From Secundilactobacillus hailunensis (lineage in GTDB: Bacteria; Bacillota; Bacilli; Lactobacillales; Lactobacillaceae): a stretch of 32,744 bases of DNA. The notes beneath the pieces are model-generated. The model saw only the letters and a list, made by a program, of their open reading frames with translations. It was not told the origin of the DNA and searched no databases. The position numbers and the translations under genes were made by a program. The stretch's first letter is position 1; each line of letters starts with the position of its first letter. The stretch is from positions 1 to 32,744 of the forward strand of contig NZ_BJDO01000027.1 of NCBI RefSeq assembly GCF_005405185.1, read 5' to 3'. Positions 13,853-21,679 of this stretch are shown in pieces.

Positions 13853-14854
13853 TTAGTGAGTTGATGCGCGTTTCATTAAGCCATATGGCAATAAGACCGT
13901 CTTATTTTCCACTGGTTCATTATTCATTAACTTAGTGAGTAACCGCATGGCAACGGCACCAATATCGTACAGTGGCTGAGTGATAGACGACATCTTTGGT
14001 CGAACCATTTCAGTCAGTTTGGTATCGTTACTGGTAATAATTTCAAAGTCATCTGGGACGCTTAACCCCGCATCCGTCACACCATTCATGACACCAGCAG
14101 CTAATTCGTCATCGCCGATCACCGCAGCGGTGGCTTTAACGGATTGCAATGCTGGTTGCAAAAGTTGGCCGGCTTTGTAAGAATAGTCCGTCTCAAAGAC
14201 CAGTTTGTCATCGTAACGCAATCCAGCCTTCTTCAAGGCCTGCTTGTAGCCCTTCAGCCGGTAATCGCGGTTGATCGGATAATCTAAGCTACCGGAGACA
14301 AAGGCAACACGCTCGTTTCCGTGGTCGATCAAATTCTTAGTGGCTTCTTCAACAGCGGCCGTGTAGTCGATGTTGACACTTGGCATTTGATCCTGATCAT
14401 CAACACAGCCAGCAAGCACGATCGGTGTCTTAGCTCGTTCAAATTCTTTCCGAACTTCGTCGCTGATATCATTGCCCATAAAAACAATTCCATCAACTTG
14501 TTTGGCCATTAAAGTATTCAGCACCTGCACTTCTTTGCGACCATTTTCGTCAGAGTTAGTTAAAATAATGTTGTATTTATACATCATGGCGATGTCGTCG
14601 ATGCCTCGTGCCAGAGCTGAAAAGTAAATGTTGGTGACATCCGGAATGATGACCCCCACAGTCGTCGTTTTCTTGCTTGCCAATCCTCGTGCCACAGCAT
14701 TTGGGCGATAGTCCAAGCGTTCAATTACATCTAAGACTTTTTTCCGCGTTGCCGGTTTAACGTTGGGATTCCCGTTAACCACTCTTGATACAGTGGCCAT
14801 CGACACATCGGCTTCACGGGCGACGTCATAAATTGTTACAGTCTGTTTATCCAT
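13853..14854 (-). CDS. ccpA: catabolite control protein A
   Basis: A 333-residue LacI/GalR-family regulator. The helix-turn-helix is near 6-26 ([20 protein letters not shown]), followed by the hinge [14 protein letters not shown] (47-60). The periplasmic-binding-like core contains the segments that dock HPr-Ser-P ([16 protein letters not shown] near 295-310). It binds cre sites with HPr-Ser46-P and controls carbon catabolite repression and activation. It faces pepQ divergently, the classic lactobacillus arrangement (pepR1/pepQ). SD GAAAGGG lies nine bases before the ATG. A cre site adjoining its own -35 suggests autoregulation. Confidence 0.97.
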   Translation of the reverse strand: MDKQTVTIYDVAREADVSMATVSRVVNGNPNVKPATRKKVLDVIERLDYRPNAVARGLASKKTTTVGVIIPDVTNIYFSALARGIDDIAMMYKYNIILTNSDENGRKEVQVLNTLMAKQVDGIVFMGNDISDEVRKEFERAKTPIVLAGCVDDQDQMPSVNIDYTAAVEEATKNLIDHGNERVAFVSGSLDYPINRDYRLKGYKQALKKAGLRYDDKLVFETDYSYKAGQLLQPALQSVKATAAVIGDDELAAGVMNGVTDAGLSVPDDFEIITSNDTKLTEMVRPKMSSITQPLYDIGAVAMRLLTKLMNNEPVENKTVLLPYGLMKRASTH

Positions 14855-14913
14855 TGCGATAGCCCTTTCTTTATTGGTTTAATTCGTTTTCATCGATTTT
14901 CAACAACTTGTTA

Positions 14914-14942
14914 AATATATCAGAAAAATTTTCAGAAATCAA
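14914..14942 (-). promoter_or_regulatory. ccpA promoter
   Basis: On the minus strand TTGATT (plus 14937-14942) and TATATT (plus 14914-14919) are separated by 17 bases. The box is about 60 bases upstream of the ccpA start. Confidence 0.65.
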
Positions 14943-14944
14943 AT

Positions 14945-14958
14945 TGAAAACGTTTTCA
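14945..14958. promoter_or_regulatory. cre site upstream of ccpA
   Basis: TGAAAACGTTTTCA is a perfect 14-bp palindrome that fits the CcpA cre consensus with its central CG. It starts two bases upstream of the ccpA -35 box. Binding there could activate or modulate ccpA. It is about 290 bases from the pepQ -10 box. Confidence 0.85.
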
Positions 14959-15249
14959 GCTTGATAATACTCCCTTATAGCGGACTTTTCAAGACCACCA
15001 CGCGAGTTCCGGCACCTCTAATAAGAACAACTTACAGAATCAATTTTCTTTGACGATTCAACTAGTTTCTGAAAAAGCCTGTTATAACGGGCTTTATATA
15101 TGTTTTATTGATCAATAAGCTAGCCTTATTTTCGACCATGAGTTTGAAAAAGAACGGTCTTACAAAATATTTAGCCGATCATCCGCTTTTCCAAGCTTTA
15201 CCGGCTTAGATGAAAGCTGCTATGAACGGGCACTCTGAAGTAAACATGA
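14959..15249. other. ccpA–pepQ spacer without a clear gene
   Basis: Beyond the ccpA cre site this spacer holds no convincing gene. It contains a hairpin, AAAGCC (15074-15079) with GGCTTT (15090-15095) and a GTTATAAC core. A 23-codon ORF (15138-15209, starting MSLKKNGLTKYLAD, with HPLFQALPA at its end) has no SD. The C-terminal words resemble the start of a Crp/Fnr-type sensor domain, but nothing follows, so it may be a gene remnant. Confidence 0.4.
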
Positions 15250-15277
15250 TATAATGATGGCATCCTAATTCGAGGTG
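15250..15277 (+). promoter_or_regulatory. pepQ extended -10 and SD
   Basis: TGATATAAT (15247-15255) is an extended -10 element with no good -35. GAGGTG (15272-15277) lies six bases before the TTG at 15284. This decides that start over the GTG at 15275, which is part of the SD itself. Confidence 0.65.
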
Positions 15278-15283
15278 ATTATT

Positions 15284-16381
15284 TTGTCAAAATTACAGCA
15301 GGTTCAAGAATGGACTGACCAGCACCGTGCTGATGTTACCTATATCAGCGATCCGCACACGATTCAGTATCTCACTGGCTTTTACAGTGACCCGATCGAG
15401 CGGGTGTTAGCCCTCGTTGTTTTCCCTGATCAAGAGCCGTTTATGTTTGCACCCGCCCTGGAAGTCGAAGCTATTAAAGACACTGGTTTTTCATTCCCGG
15501 TTTACGGTTACTTAGATCATGAAAACCCCTGGCAGATGATTGCAGCTAACGTGAAAAAGCGTGTTCACCGACCAACGAAAATCGCTTTAGAAAAAAATCA
15601 GCTTTCAGTTGCCCGGCTGGAATCCCTGCAGAACGTTTTTCCAGATGCGCAGTTTAATCAAGATATCACCCCTTTCATCAATCAGTTACGGGTCATTAAA
15701 ACCGCAGCTGAAATCGACCAACTCAACGTTGCTGGTAAATGGGCCGACTTTGCTTTTGAAAAGGGCTTTGCTGCCGTTAAAGCCGGCCGAACTGAAGAAC
15801 AAGTCGTCGCAGAACTGCAATATGCGTTAATGAAAAAAGGCATCATGCAAATGAGTTTTGAGACCCTCGTGCAAGCTGGTGCCCACGCTGCCGAACCGCA
15901 TGGTGCCACCAATGACACTCAATTTGAAAATAACGAACTGGTCTTGTTTGACCTGGGCACCATTTGGCAGGGCTATATCTCGGATGCTTCCCGGACGGTT
16001 GCCCTGGGTAAACCCACGGCAAAGCAACTGGATATTTATCAAGTGTGTCTTGAAGCCCAGTTAACCGCCCAGGCTGCTGCTAAACCTGGCATCACTGCCG
16101 CTGAGCTGGACCAGGTTGCCAGAGCCATCATTACTAAAGCGGGCTACGGCAAGTACTTTATCCACCGACTGGGTCACGGCATGGGCATGAGTGAACATGA
16201 ATTTCCATCAATCATGGCCGGTAATGATATGATCCTGCAGCCCGGAATGTGTTTCTCAATTGAACCCGGAATCTACATTCCTGGTGTTGCTGGCGTCAGA
16301 ATCGAAGACTGCGTCCATATTACTGAAAGCGGCTGTGAACCCTTCACCCATACCTCAAAAGAATTAACTTACGTTGGCTAA
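15284..16381 (+). CDS. pepQ: Xaa-Pro dipeptidase (prolidase) PepQ
   Basis: A cytoplasmic M24-family metallopeptidase of 365 residues that splits Xaa-Pro dipeptides. The creatinase-like N-terminal domain (about 1-130) precedes the pita-bread catalytic domain. The five metal ligands are all present: D223 (LFDLG), D234 (YISDASRT), H298 (HRLGHGMGM), E327 (SIEPGIY) and E341 (VRIEDC). The start is TTG, chosen by the SD. Its place opposite ccpA is conserved among lactobacilli, linking peptide use to carbon state. A strong terminator follows 25 bases after the stop. Confidence 0.95.
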   Translation: MSKLQQVQEWTDQHRADVTYISDPHTIQYLTGFYSDPIERVLALVVFPDQEPFMFAPALEVEAIKDTGFSFPVYGYLDHENPWQMIAANVKKRVHRPTKIALEKNQLSVARLESLQNVFPDAQFNQDITPFINQLRVIKTAAEIDQLNVAGKWADFAFEKGFAAVKAGRTEEQVVAELQYALMKKGIMQMSFETLVQAGAHAAEPHGATNDTQFENNELVLFDLGTIWQGYISDASRTVALGKPTAKQLDIYQVCLEAQLTAQAAAKPGITAAELDQVARAIITKAGYGKYFIHRLGHGMGMSEHEFPSIMAGNDMILQPGMCFSIEPGIYIPGVAGVRIEDCVHITESGCEPFTHTSKELTYVG

Positions 16382-16403
16382 TAGACCTTTATTTTCACAA
16401 CTA

Positions 16404-16443
16404 AAAAAGCAACCTGATCACTTTAACGATCAGGTTGCTTTTT
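16404..16443. terminator. bidirectional terminator between pepQ and the YtxH gene
   Basis: AAAGCAACCTGATC (16406-16419) is perfectly complementary to GATCAGGTTGCTTT (16428-16441). A runs precede and T runs follow, serving both convergent genes. Confidence 0.85.
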
Positions 16444-16475
16444 GAATTTTTTCAAGAAATTATTTCAGTTATCAG

Positions 16476-16958
16476 TTAATCTTTCTGAGCATCGTCAGTG
16501 CTATCCGTAGTACTATCATCCGTTTGCGGATCAGCTTCCGGTGCAGTGGTTTCGTCCGCGACGTCAGCTCCGCCAAAAGTTTCTTCGCTATTTAAGACAA
16601 TGTCGTCTGAATCGTCTGAGTCGGTTGAAGAAACATCGGCTAATTCAGACCGCAACGACCCGTCCGTATCATCTGAGTCGGCAGGATGATTTAACGTCTG
16701 ATCACCAAACTGGCTGGCGGCGTTCTTTACCCGATCACTAACGGTTTGCGATTGATCAGAAAAAGTTTCCTTAAAGTCATCCCAGGCATCACTTGCATAA
16801 AACGCATAGTCCACAGCCCGGTCTTTTGCAACGTCCAGCTTATCCTGCACGTTGGCCTTAAATTCCGCCTTATCTTCATCACTTAGCCGATTATAAGCAG
16901 CGTGCGCAGCGACTGCACCAGCAGCTAATCCGACCAAAAAGCCTAACTTTTTTCCCAT
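16476..16958 (-). CDS. YtxH-domain protein with acidic tail
   Basis: A 160-residue protein that begins MGKKLGFLVGLAAGAVAAHA, a glycine-rich hydrophobic segment as in YtxH (general stress or envelope) proteins. A charged helix follows (about 22-80). The last ~75 residues are very rich in Asp, Ser and Thr (DSDDSDDIV, DDSTTDSTDD) and are probably disordered. It is probably membrane-anchored. It follows the DUF948 gene by 23 bases with SD AAAGGAG, the same pairing as in many Firmicutes. Its molecular role is unknown. Confidence 0.8.
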   Translation of the reverse strand: MGKKLGFLVGLAAGAVAAHAAYNRLSDEDKAEFKANVQDKLDVAKDRAVDYAFYASDAWDDFKETFSDQSQTVSDRVKNAASQFGDQTLNHPADSDDTDGSLRSELADVSSTDSDDSDDIVLNSEETFGGADVADETTAPEADPQTDDSTTDSTDDAQKD

Positions 16959-16981
16959 GAGTCAAAAACTCCTTTCAATGA

Positions 16982-17386
16982 TCAATCTTTACTTTTACGG
17001 CCACGATAAGCGTTATAAAGCGACTCACCTAGCTTAGCAAATAATCCGGTGGTAGCCGTTTTCTTCGCCGTTGATTTAACCTTACCAGTTAGATCATGAG
17101 TGGCTGAATTCAGTTCCGACACACTAGTCCCTAAGTCGGCTGCTGCCTGAAAGACTGGATCGATCGTTGCTACTTTATGGTTCACATCATCTAACAGGGT
17201 GTTCGTGCTTGCCAAAATATCTTCAGCATGCTTTGAGATCACGTCTATGTCGTCAGTCATGGTCTTCACGCTTTTGTTAACCTCATTCAAGGTCCGCACC
17301 ATCTTCATCAAGAAGGCACCGATAAAAAAGACTAATATCAAAAATGCGATGGCGGCAATTAAGCCGGCCACTTGTCCTGCTGTCAC
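16982..17386 (-). CDS. DUF948 membrane-anchored protein
   Basis: A 134-residue protein with one N-terminal transmembrane segment (about 6-28: GLIAAIAFLILVFFIGAFL). A long amphipathic helix follows, with regular hydrophobic spacing as in chemoreceptor-like coiled coils (LNEVNKSVKTMTDDIDVISK). This is the layout of DUF948 (YtxG-like) proteins, which usually sit beside YtxH genes and are induced in stress in Bacillus. The GTG start is preceded by AAGGAGG at seven bases. The transcript leader contains an unusual palindrome described separately. Function unknown. Confidence 0.85.
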   Translation of the reverse strand: MTAGQVAGLIAAIAFLILVFFIGAFLMKMVRTLNEVNKSVKTMTDDIDVISKHAEDILASTNTLLDDVNHKVATIDPVFQAAADLGTSVSELNSATHDLTGKVKSTAKKTATTGLFAKLGESLYNAYRGRKSKD

Positions 17387-17402
17387 ACTACCCCTCCTTA
17401 CT

Positions 17403-17419
17403 TTAACCTGTTAGGTTAA
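17403..17419. promoter_or_regulatory. perfect 17-bp palindrome in the DUF948–YtxH leader
   Basis: TTAACCTGTTAGGTTAA reads the same on both strands apart from the central base. It begins directly downstream of the -10 box (plus 17419-17424) and before the SD, an ideal repressor position. The cognate regulator is not identified. Confidence 0.6.
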
Positions 17420-17447
17420 GAATAGCATTGCGTTTAAGCTGACGCAA
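17419..17447 (-). promoter_or_regulatory. promoter of the DUF948–YtxH operon
   Basis: Minus-strand TTGCGT (plus 17442-17447) and TATTCT (plus 17419-17424) lie 17 bases apart. A second inverted repeat, ATTGCGT (17427-17433) with ACGCAAT (17442-17448), occupies the spacer and the -35. Confidence 0.6.
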
Positions 17448-17529
17448 TATAAAACCCACCGGTTCGCCTGCTTTTTTTTAGCCTAATCTGTTACACTTAT
17501 TGGTGAAATTAATTCAAGGAGAAAACGCT

Positions 17530-18384
17530 ATGATATTGAACAGTAATCTGACCCGTTTCATTCAACATTTTAATTGGCAGCACATTGGCGAACAAGTTGC
17601 CACGACCCTCTTTCAGCTGTTACTCGTGACCATTGGACTGTTGCTCGTCAATTGGATCGGTAAAAAAATTATTCGGCATTTATTCAAACGCTATAAAAAA
17701 ACAAAGTTCACGGCTGGCTCTGCCAATCGCGTAGATACGATTTTTACCCTAGTCATGAACATCTTCCAATATACGGTCCTATTTTTTTGGATCTACGCCC
17801 TGCTGTCCTTTATGGGGGTCCCCGTTGGCACCCTGATCGCTGGTGCTGGAATCTTCAGTCTGGCATTAGGTCTTGGCGCTCAAGGCTTCGTTTCCGATAT
17901 CGTTACTGGCGCCTTCCTGTTAATGGAAGAACAGATCAACGTTGGTGATATGGTTAAAATCGGCGAAGTCGAAGGCACCGTTTCAGCAGTCGGCATCCGC
18001 ACCACGCAAGTCATCAGCGCCGACGGCACCCTGAATTTTATTCCCAACCGTAACATTACCATTGTCAGCAATAAATCCCGCCACGAAATGCGGGCGTTGG
18101 TTCAAATTCCCATTTTCCCCGATGCACCCATTGATCAGATCAACACCATTATTGAATCGGTTAATCAAACGGTCCCAGCTCAATTTCCCGCCATCACGCA
18201 AGCTCCGACCAATATGGGAACAGTACCCCTGCCAGATGGGCAAGTGGTGATTCAAGTCGTCACCTTTACCCAGCCGGGCGAGCAGTTTACCGTACAGCAT
18301 AAACTGCTGTCTGCCTACTTAAAGGCCATCAGGGACGCCCACATTGAATTACCGACTATTTATCATAATGACCCCCAAAAATAA
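17530..18384 (+). CDS. MscS-family mechanosensitive ion channel
   Basis: A 284-residue small-conductance mechanosensitive channel, related to Bacillus YkuT. Transmembrane helices are near 21-43, 72-92 and 94-120. The last is the pore helix, rich in small residues: GAGIFSLALGLGAQGFVSDIVTG. The beta domain with GTVSAVGIRTTQV follows. Such channels open on hypo-osmotic shock and release solutes. ATG 17530 has AAGGAG at seven to eight bases; an in-frame start at 17500 has no SD. Its neighbour across the shared terminator is a CBS protein of the c-di-AMP-binding type, as with ykuT/ykuL in Bacillus. Confidence 0.92.
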   Translation: MILNSNLTRFIQHFNWQHIGEQVATTLFQLLLVTIGLLLVNWIGKKIIRHLFKRYKKTKFTAGSANRVDTIFTLVMNIFQYTVLFFWIYALLSFMGVPVGTLIAGAGIFSLALGLGAQGFVSDIVTGAFLLMEEQINVGDMVKIGEVEGTVSAVGIRTTQVISADGTLNFIPNRNITIVSNKSRHEMRALVQIPIFPDAPIDQINTIIESVNQTVPAQFPAITQAPTNMGTVPLPDGQVVIQVVTFTQPGEQFTVQHKLLSAYLKAIRDAHIELPTIYHNDPQK

Positions 18385-18395
18385 GCTTAAGGCTT

Positions 18396-18438
18396 AAATA
18401 GCCGGCAACAGTGATGACATCACTGTTGCCGGCTATTT
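18396..18438. terminator. strong bidirectional terminator between mscS and cbpB
   Basis: Two perfectly complementary 21-base arms (18396-18416 and 18418-18438, containing GCCGGCAACAGTG) are separated by one base and end in T on plus and A on minus. It serves both convergent genes. Confidence 0.85.
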
Positions 18439-18457
18439 TGATTATCCATAAGTTTTC

Positions 18458-18952
18458 TTAACCGTTACTGATCTTCTTCACTGAATTCAACAGTGGTCGA
18501 ACATCATACTGTTTCGTTAAATTATGGGCTAAGTAATTCACCCGTTTTAATAGTTCCCGTCGCGTGATGATACCAGTAAACGTTTTTTCATCTGATACAA
18601 CTGGCACAAAGTTATTATCAATTAACAGGTGCATGATTTCATCTAAATCAGTAGGATCTTCAATCGAGCGAAAATCAGTCTCCATGACATCGGCCACGGT
18701 CAGGCGCCGCAGATTTTCTGAGGCGACGTGATCCGTATCCAGCATATGTTCCGTAATCATTGAAAGTGAGACTAGGCCGCATAGATGCTGATCATTGTCC
18801 AGCACGGGAACCTTTGAATACCGAACCTTAGTTAACACTAAAAAGGCGTGATAACAATCGTTTGTCACCATCACATTGGCAACTAAATCAGCTGGAATAA
18901 TCAAATTATCATGATCTGCCATGATCATTTTTTGAATTGGTTCATCAATCAT
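18458..18952 (-). CDS. cbpB: CBS-domain protein, CbpB/DarB (YkuL) type
   Basis: A 164-residue cytoplasmic protein consisting of two CBS repeats: about 15-75 (KVRYSKVPVLDNDQHLCGLVS) and about 85-140 (FRSIEDPTDLDEIMHLLIDN then GIITRRELL). Listeria CbpB and Bacillus DarB share this shape, bind cyclic di-AMP and act on the stringent enzyme Rel; this is family knowledge, not shown here. I chose ATG 18952 with GTGAGG upstream, matching the start of YkuL homologues. A GTG at 18964 is possible. It ends the murI–rdgB–phosphoesterase cluster. Confidence 0.8.
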   Translation of the reverse strand: MIDEPIQKMIMADHDNLIIPADLVANVMVTNDCYHAFLVLTKVRYSKVPVLDNDQHLCGLVSLSMITEHMLDTDHVASENLRRLTVADVMETDFRSIEDPTDLDEIMHLLIDNNFVPVVSDEKTFTGIITRRELLKRVNYLAHNLTKQYDVRPLLNSVKKISNG

Positions 18953-18973
18953 AAAAAACCTCACGCAACCTTT

Positions 18974-19492
18974 CTAGCGTTTAAATTGCTGGTGGAGCTG
19001 ATCGATCTGATTTAACTGACGATCATAAAAATCAACCGTGACTTGAGCAGGTAAAACGTCAATCATTGCAAAGGTCCCGCCAATGGCAGCATATTGCCCC
19101 CGTGGCAGTGAGATGCTGCCAGGATTAACGTAGAGCCGCCCCTGAGACATCTCAGCTGCTAACTGGTGCGTATGGCCATATAACACGACCGCAGCTCCAA
19201 GCTCTCTGGCTCTGAGGTCTAATCGCGTCAAACTCATCGAGACATCGTACAGGTGCCCATGAGTCATCAAGACCTTAGTCTTACCGATGACGGGCTGGAT
19301 TTCATCAGGAAAGGTCGTGCCGTAATCGGTGTTGCCCTTGACCACGTACACGTCCTTGAACAACGGATCATCAACGGTCATTTCCGAATCCCCACAATGA
19401 AAAATAGCGTCCACTTGATTGCGATAAGTCTCAAAAATGGTCTGCAAAATCTGCCGGTCACCGTGATTATCACTAACAGCTAAAAGCTTCAT
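18974..19492 (-). CDS. YfcE/MJ0936-type metallophosphoesterase
   Basis: A 172-residue calcineurin-like phosphodiesterase. Metal-binding motifs are complete: D8 and H10 (SDNHGD), D35 (HCGD), N54 (KGNTD), MTHGH near 90 and YGHTH near 115. The physiological substrate is not predictable. It follows rdgB, as ysnB follows ysnA in Bacillus, so a link to nucleotide clean-up is plausible. ATG 19492 has GGGAGG upstream. A GTG at 19510 would place that SD inside the gene. Confidence 0.88.
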   Translation of the reverse strand: MKLLAVSDNHGDRQILQTIFETYRNQVDAIFHCGDSEMTVDDPLFKDVYVVKGNTDYGTTFPDEIQPVIGKTKVLMTHGHLYDVSMSLTRLDLRARELGAAVVLYGHTHQLAAEMSQGRLYVNPGSISLPRGQYAAIGGTFAMIDVLPAQVTVDFYDRQLNQIDQLHQQFKR

Positions 19493-19497
19493 ACTAA

Positions 19498-20097
19498 CTA
19501 AGCCTCCCACCAGTTATCAAACTGCGTCATCATTTTTTTAGTTGCTCGACCACGGTGACTGATGGCGTTCTTCTCGTCTTCACCCATTTCAGCCATCGTC
19601 TTACCCTTAGATGGCACGTAAAACAACGGGTCGTAGCCAAAGCCGTTCTCGCCGCGCGGAACAGTCAAAATTTGGCCTTGAACTTCACCGTTAACAACCA
19701 GTTTTGCGCCATTTGGTTTCAATAAAACTAACGTCGTATGAAACACTGCCTGCCTTTTGTCAGCCGGTACCGTCTTCAAGTTCGCCAACAATTTTGCGTT
19801 ATTGGCTGCATCGTCATGGTCGCCAGCATACCGTGCGGAATAAATGCCTGGTTCACCGTTTAAAGCCGTCACTTCCAAGCCGGAATCATCAGCTAAGACC
19901 GGTAACTGAGTATGGTCAGCAATCGCTTTAGCCTTGATCGTGGCGTTTTCTTCAAACGTCGAGCCGGTTTCTTTGATGACACCAACGTCCGGGTAATCCG
20001 CTAACGTCTTGATCGTAATCCCTTTTGGTGCCAGCATTTCAGTAAATTCTCTCGCCTTACCCTGATTGCGCGTCGCAATCACTAATGTACTATGCAT
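19498..20097 (-). CDS. rdgB: XTP/dITP diphosphatase (RdgB/HAM1)
   Basis: A 199-residue house-cleaning enzyme that hydrolyses dITP, XTP and related non-canonical purine nucleotides to monophosphates, preventing their incorporation into DNA. Family motifs are intact: TRNQGK (9-14), DDSGLEV (70-76), YSARYAG (86-92), GFGYDPLF and SHRGRA near the end. ATG 20097 lies eight bases behind AAAGGAG and overlaps the murI stop by eight bases. A longer start at 20124 would overlap murI further and has no SD. Confidence 0.95.
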   Translation of the reverse strand: MHSTLVIATRNQGKAREFTEMLAPKGITIKTLADYPDVGVIKETGSTFEENATIKAKAIADHTQLPVLADDSGLEVTALNGEPGIYSARYAGDHDDAANNAKLLANLKTVPADKRQAVFHTTLVLLKPNGAKLVVNGEVQGQILTVPRGENGFGYDPLFYVPSKGKTMAEMGEDEKNAISHRGRATKKMMTQFDNWWEA

Positions 20098-20938
20098 TGC
20101 TGGGCTCCTTTGCGGGTAGATCACCGTACTTCATTAACTGTTCTACTGGAACGTGCTTGACGTTTAATTGCGGTAACTGCAGCCAATCTTTCGCAATCGC
20201 AGTAAAACTGCCAACGTCACCCGTCGTGTAAAACTGGCGAGTCTTAGTGCCATGATCCATATTCAGTAACTGCTGATCAAACAGTAGCTGTTTGATGACA
20301 CTCACCGTTTCAACACCGGAATCGACTAGCGTTACCTCTGGCCCCATCGCTTGTTGAATGAAATCGGTTAGCAGCGGGAAATGGGTGCAGCCTAAAATTA
20401 GGGTATCAACCGGATGCGTCTTGAAATATTGCAGCTGATCAGCCACCACTTGAGCCGTTTTGGCATCATGATACTGGCCAGCTTCCACCATGGTAACGAA
20501 GTCCGGACAAGCTAGGCCCTCGATTGAAACAGCTGGTGATAATCTGCTGATAGCTTTTTGATACGCGTGACTCTTAATCGTTCCTTCAGTCGCAATAACA
20601 CCGATATGCTGGCCAGTTGAGACCTTAACGGCGGTCTGGCTGCCAGAATCGATGACTCCCACTACAGGAATCGATAATTTCGCTTGTAAAATTGGTAGTG
20701 CTGCTGCCGTAGCAGTATTGCAGGCAAGCACCAGTGCCTTAATATGCTGGTCTAATAAGAACCCGGCAATTTGCTGAACAAAGTGGGCTACTTCTTCGGT
20801 GGGACGCGGTCCGTATGGCAGACGCGCCTGATCGCCTAAGAAGACAATTGATTCGTTTGGAAGTTGTTTGAGCGCTTCTTTAACAACGGTTAGACCGCCA
20901 ACACCGGAATCTAAAAAACCAATGGGTTGAGATGTCAT
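20090..20938 (-). CDS. murI: glutamate racemase
   Basis: A 282-residue enzyme that makes D-glutamate for peptidoglycan. The paired catalytic cysteines are C73 (ACNTAT) and C184 (GCTHFP), with D10 and S11 in the substrate motif LDSGVGG. Length and motifs are those of the family. ATG 20938 is seven bases behind GGGAG; a GTG one codon earlier is also possible. It heads the cluster murI–rdgB–phosphoesterase–cbpB and overlaps rdgB. Confidence 0.95.
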   Translation of the reverse strand: MTSQPIGFLDSGVGGLTVVKEALKQLPNESIVFLGDQARLPYGPRPTEEVAHFVQQIAGFLLDQHIKALVLACNTATAAALPILQAKLSIPVVGVIDSGSQTAVKVSTGQHIGVIATEGTIKSHAYQKAISRLSPAVSIEGLACPDFVTMVEAGQYHDAKTAQVVADQLQYFKTHPVDTLILGCTHFPLLTDFIQQAMGPEVTLVDSGVETVSVIKQLLFDQQLLNMDHGTKTRQFYTTGDVGSFTAIAKDWLQLPQLNVKHVPVEQLMKYGDLPAKEPSNA

Positions 20939-21036
20939 CACAATCTCCCTTTCAAATAGATCTTGAAACTATATTATTATCCTTTTTAACAGCGGAAGCA
21001 AGAAATCTCAGTTTTTTTTAAGTTCCGTTAATTATC

Positions 21037-21066
21037 TTGCAATTCAAGTTCAATCCATTGTAATCT
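21037..21066 (+). promoter_or_regulatory. putative yslB promoter
   Basis: TTGCAA (21037-21042) and TAATCT (21061-21066) lie 18 bases apart, about 34 bases before the yslB start. Confidence 0.45.
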
Positions 21067-21099
21067 TAACGTAACAGAAAAGTGAATGGAGATCACCTC

Positions 21100-21588
21100 A
21101 TGAATAATCAGATTTACAAACATTATCTTTCAGATCCCGAAACTGCACCCCTCTTTGGAAAAGCCTTTTTTCGCGACGTCATTTTAAAAGACCTGTTGGG
21201 CGCCGATGCCGGTAACATCGCTTATTGGGAAGGTAAGCAACTAGCCAGACGCTTCACTTTAGGCAGCATTGCAAACTTAATAACCTTTTTCCAGCAGGCT
21301 GAATTAGGCAATCTAACACTACAAAAACAGTCGGCAAAAGAATGGCGATTTAGACTGAGCGGTAAACCCGTGACGAGCCGAATAGCCTTACAGCCGGACG
21401 CGACTTTTTCACTGGAAGCTGGCTTTTTAGCACAAACTGCCCAGCAAATGGTGGGCAGCGTAGCCGAAGCCGAAATGGGTGAAAAGCCAAAACACGCTGA
21501 GGGTATCATACTCACCGTTCATTTAGATCCTAAAGATGCGGTCTCTGATCCACAGGAATTGGATCCGATGACGATCATCGATAATTAG
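21100..21588 (+). CDS. YslB-like DUF2507 protein
   Basis: A 162-residue soluble protein of the DUF2507/YslB family. The first half reads …GKAFFRDVILKDLLGADAGNIAYWEGKQLAR and the C-terminal part contains HAEGIILTVHLD. YslB lies near racE/murI in several Firmicutes, matching the murI gene transcribed away from it here. Function is unknown; the fold is distantly related to V4R-type ligand-binding domains, by my recollection. ATG 21100 has GGAG at eight bases; the GTG at 21082 is read over in favour of it. Confidence 0.8.
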   Translation: MNNQIYKHYLSDPETAPLFGKAFFRDVILKDLLGADAGNIAYWEGKQLARRFTLGSIANLITFFQQAELGNLTLQKQSAKEWRFRLSGKPVTSRIALQPDATFSLEAGFLAQTAQQMVGSVAEAEMGEKPKHAEGIILTVHLDPKDAVSDPQELDPMTIIDN

Positions 21589-21609
21589 GTTCAACCTTAA
21601 TAATTAAAC

Positions 21610-21660
21610 TAAAAATGGTCTCATTATCAGCTTATTTCACTGATAATGAGACCATTTTTA
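21610..21660. terminator. bidirectional terminator between yslB and trxA
   Basis: Perfectly complementary 21-base arms (21610-21630 and 21640-21660, containing GGTCTCATTATCAG) surround a 9-base loop. They are flanked by A on the left and T on the right. Confidence 0.85.
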
Positions 21661-21679
21661 TTAACATCCCGGCATTGCC

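Noticed and set aside
14985-15020. A tRNA-like fragment (GAGTTCCGGCACC) in the ccpA–pepQ spacer
   Set aside because: No cloverleaf or acceptor stem could be folded around it on either strand.
14870-15030. A minus-strand frame upstream of ccpA open for nearly 50 codons
   Set aside because: It has no ATG/GTG start with SD, overlaps the ccpA promoter and cre site, and its composition is AT-rich noise.
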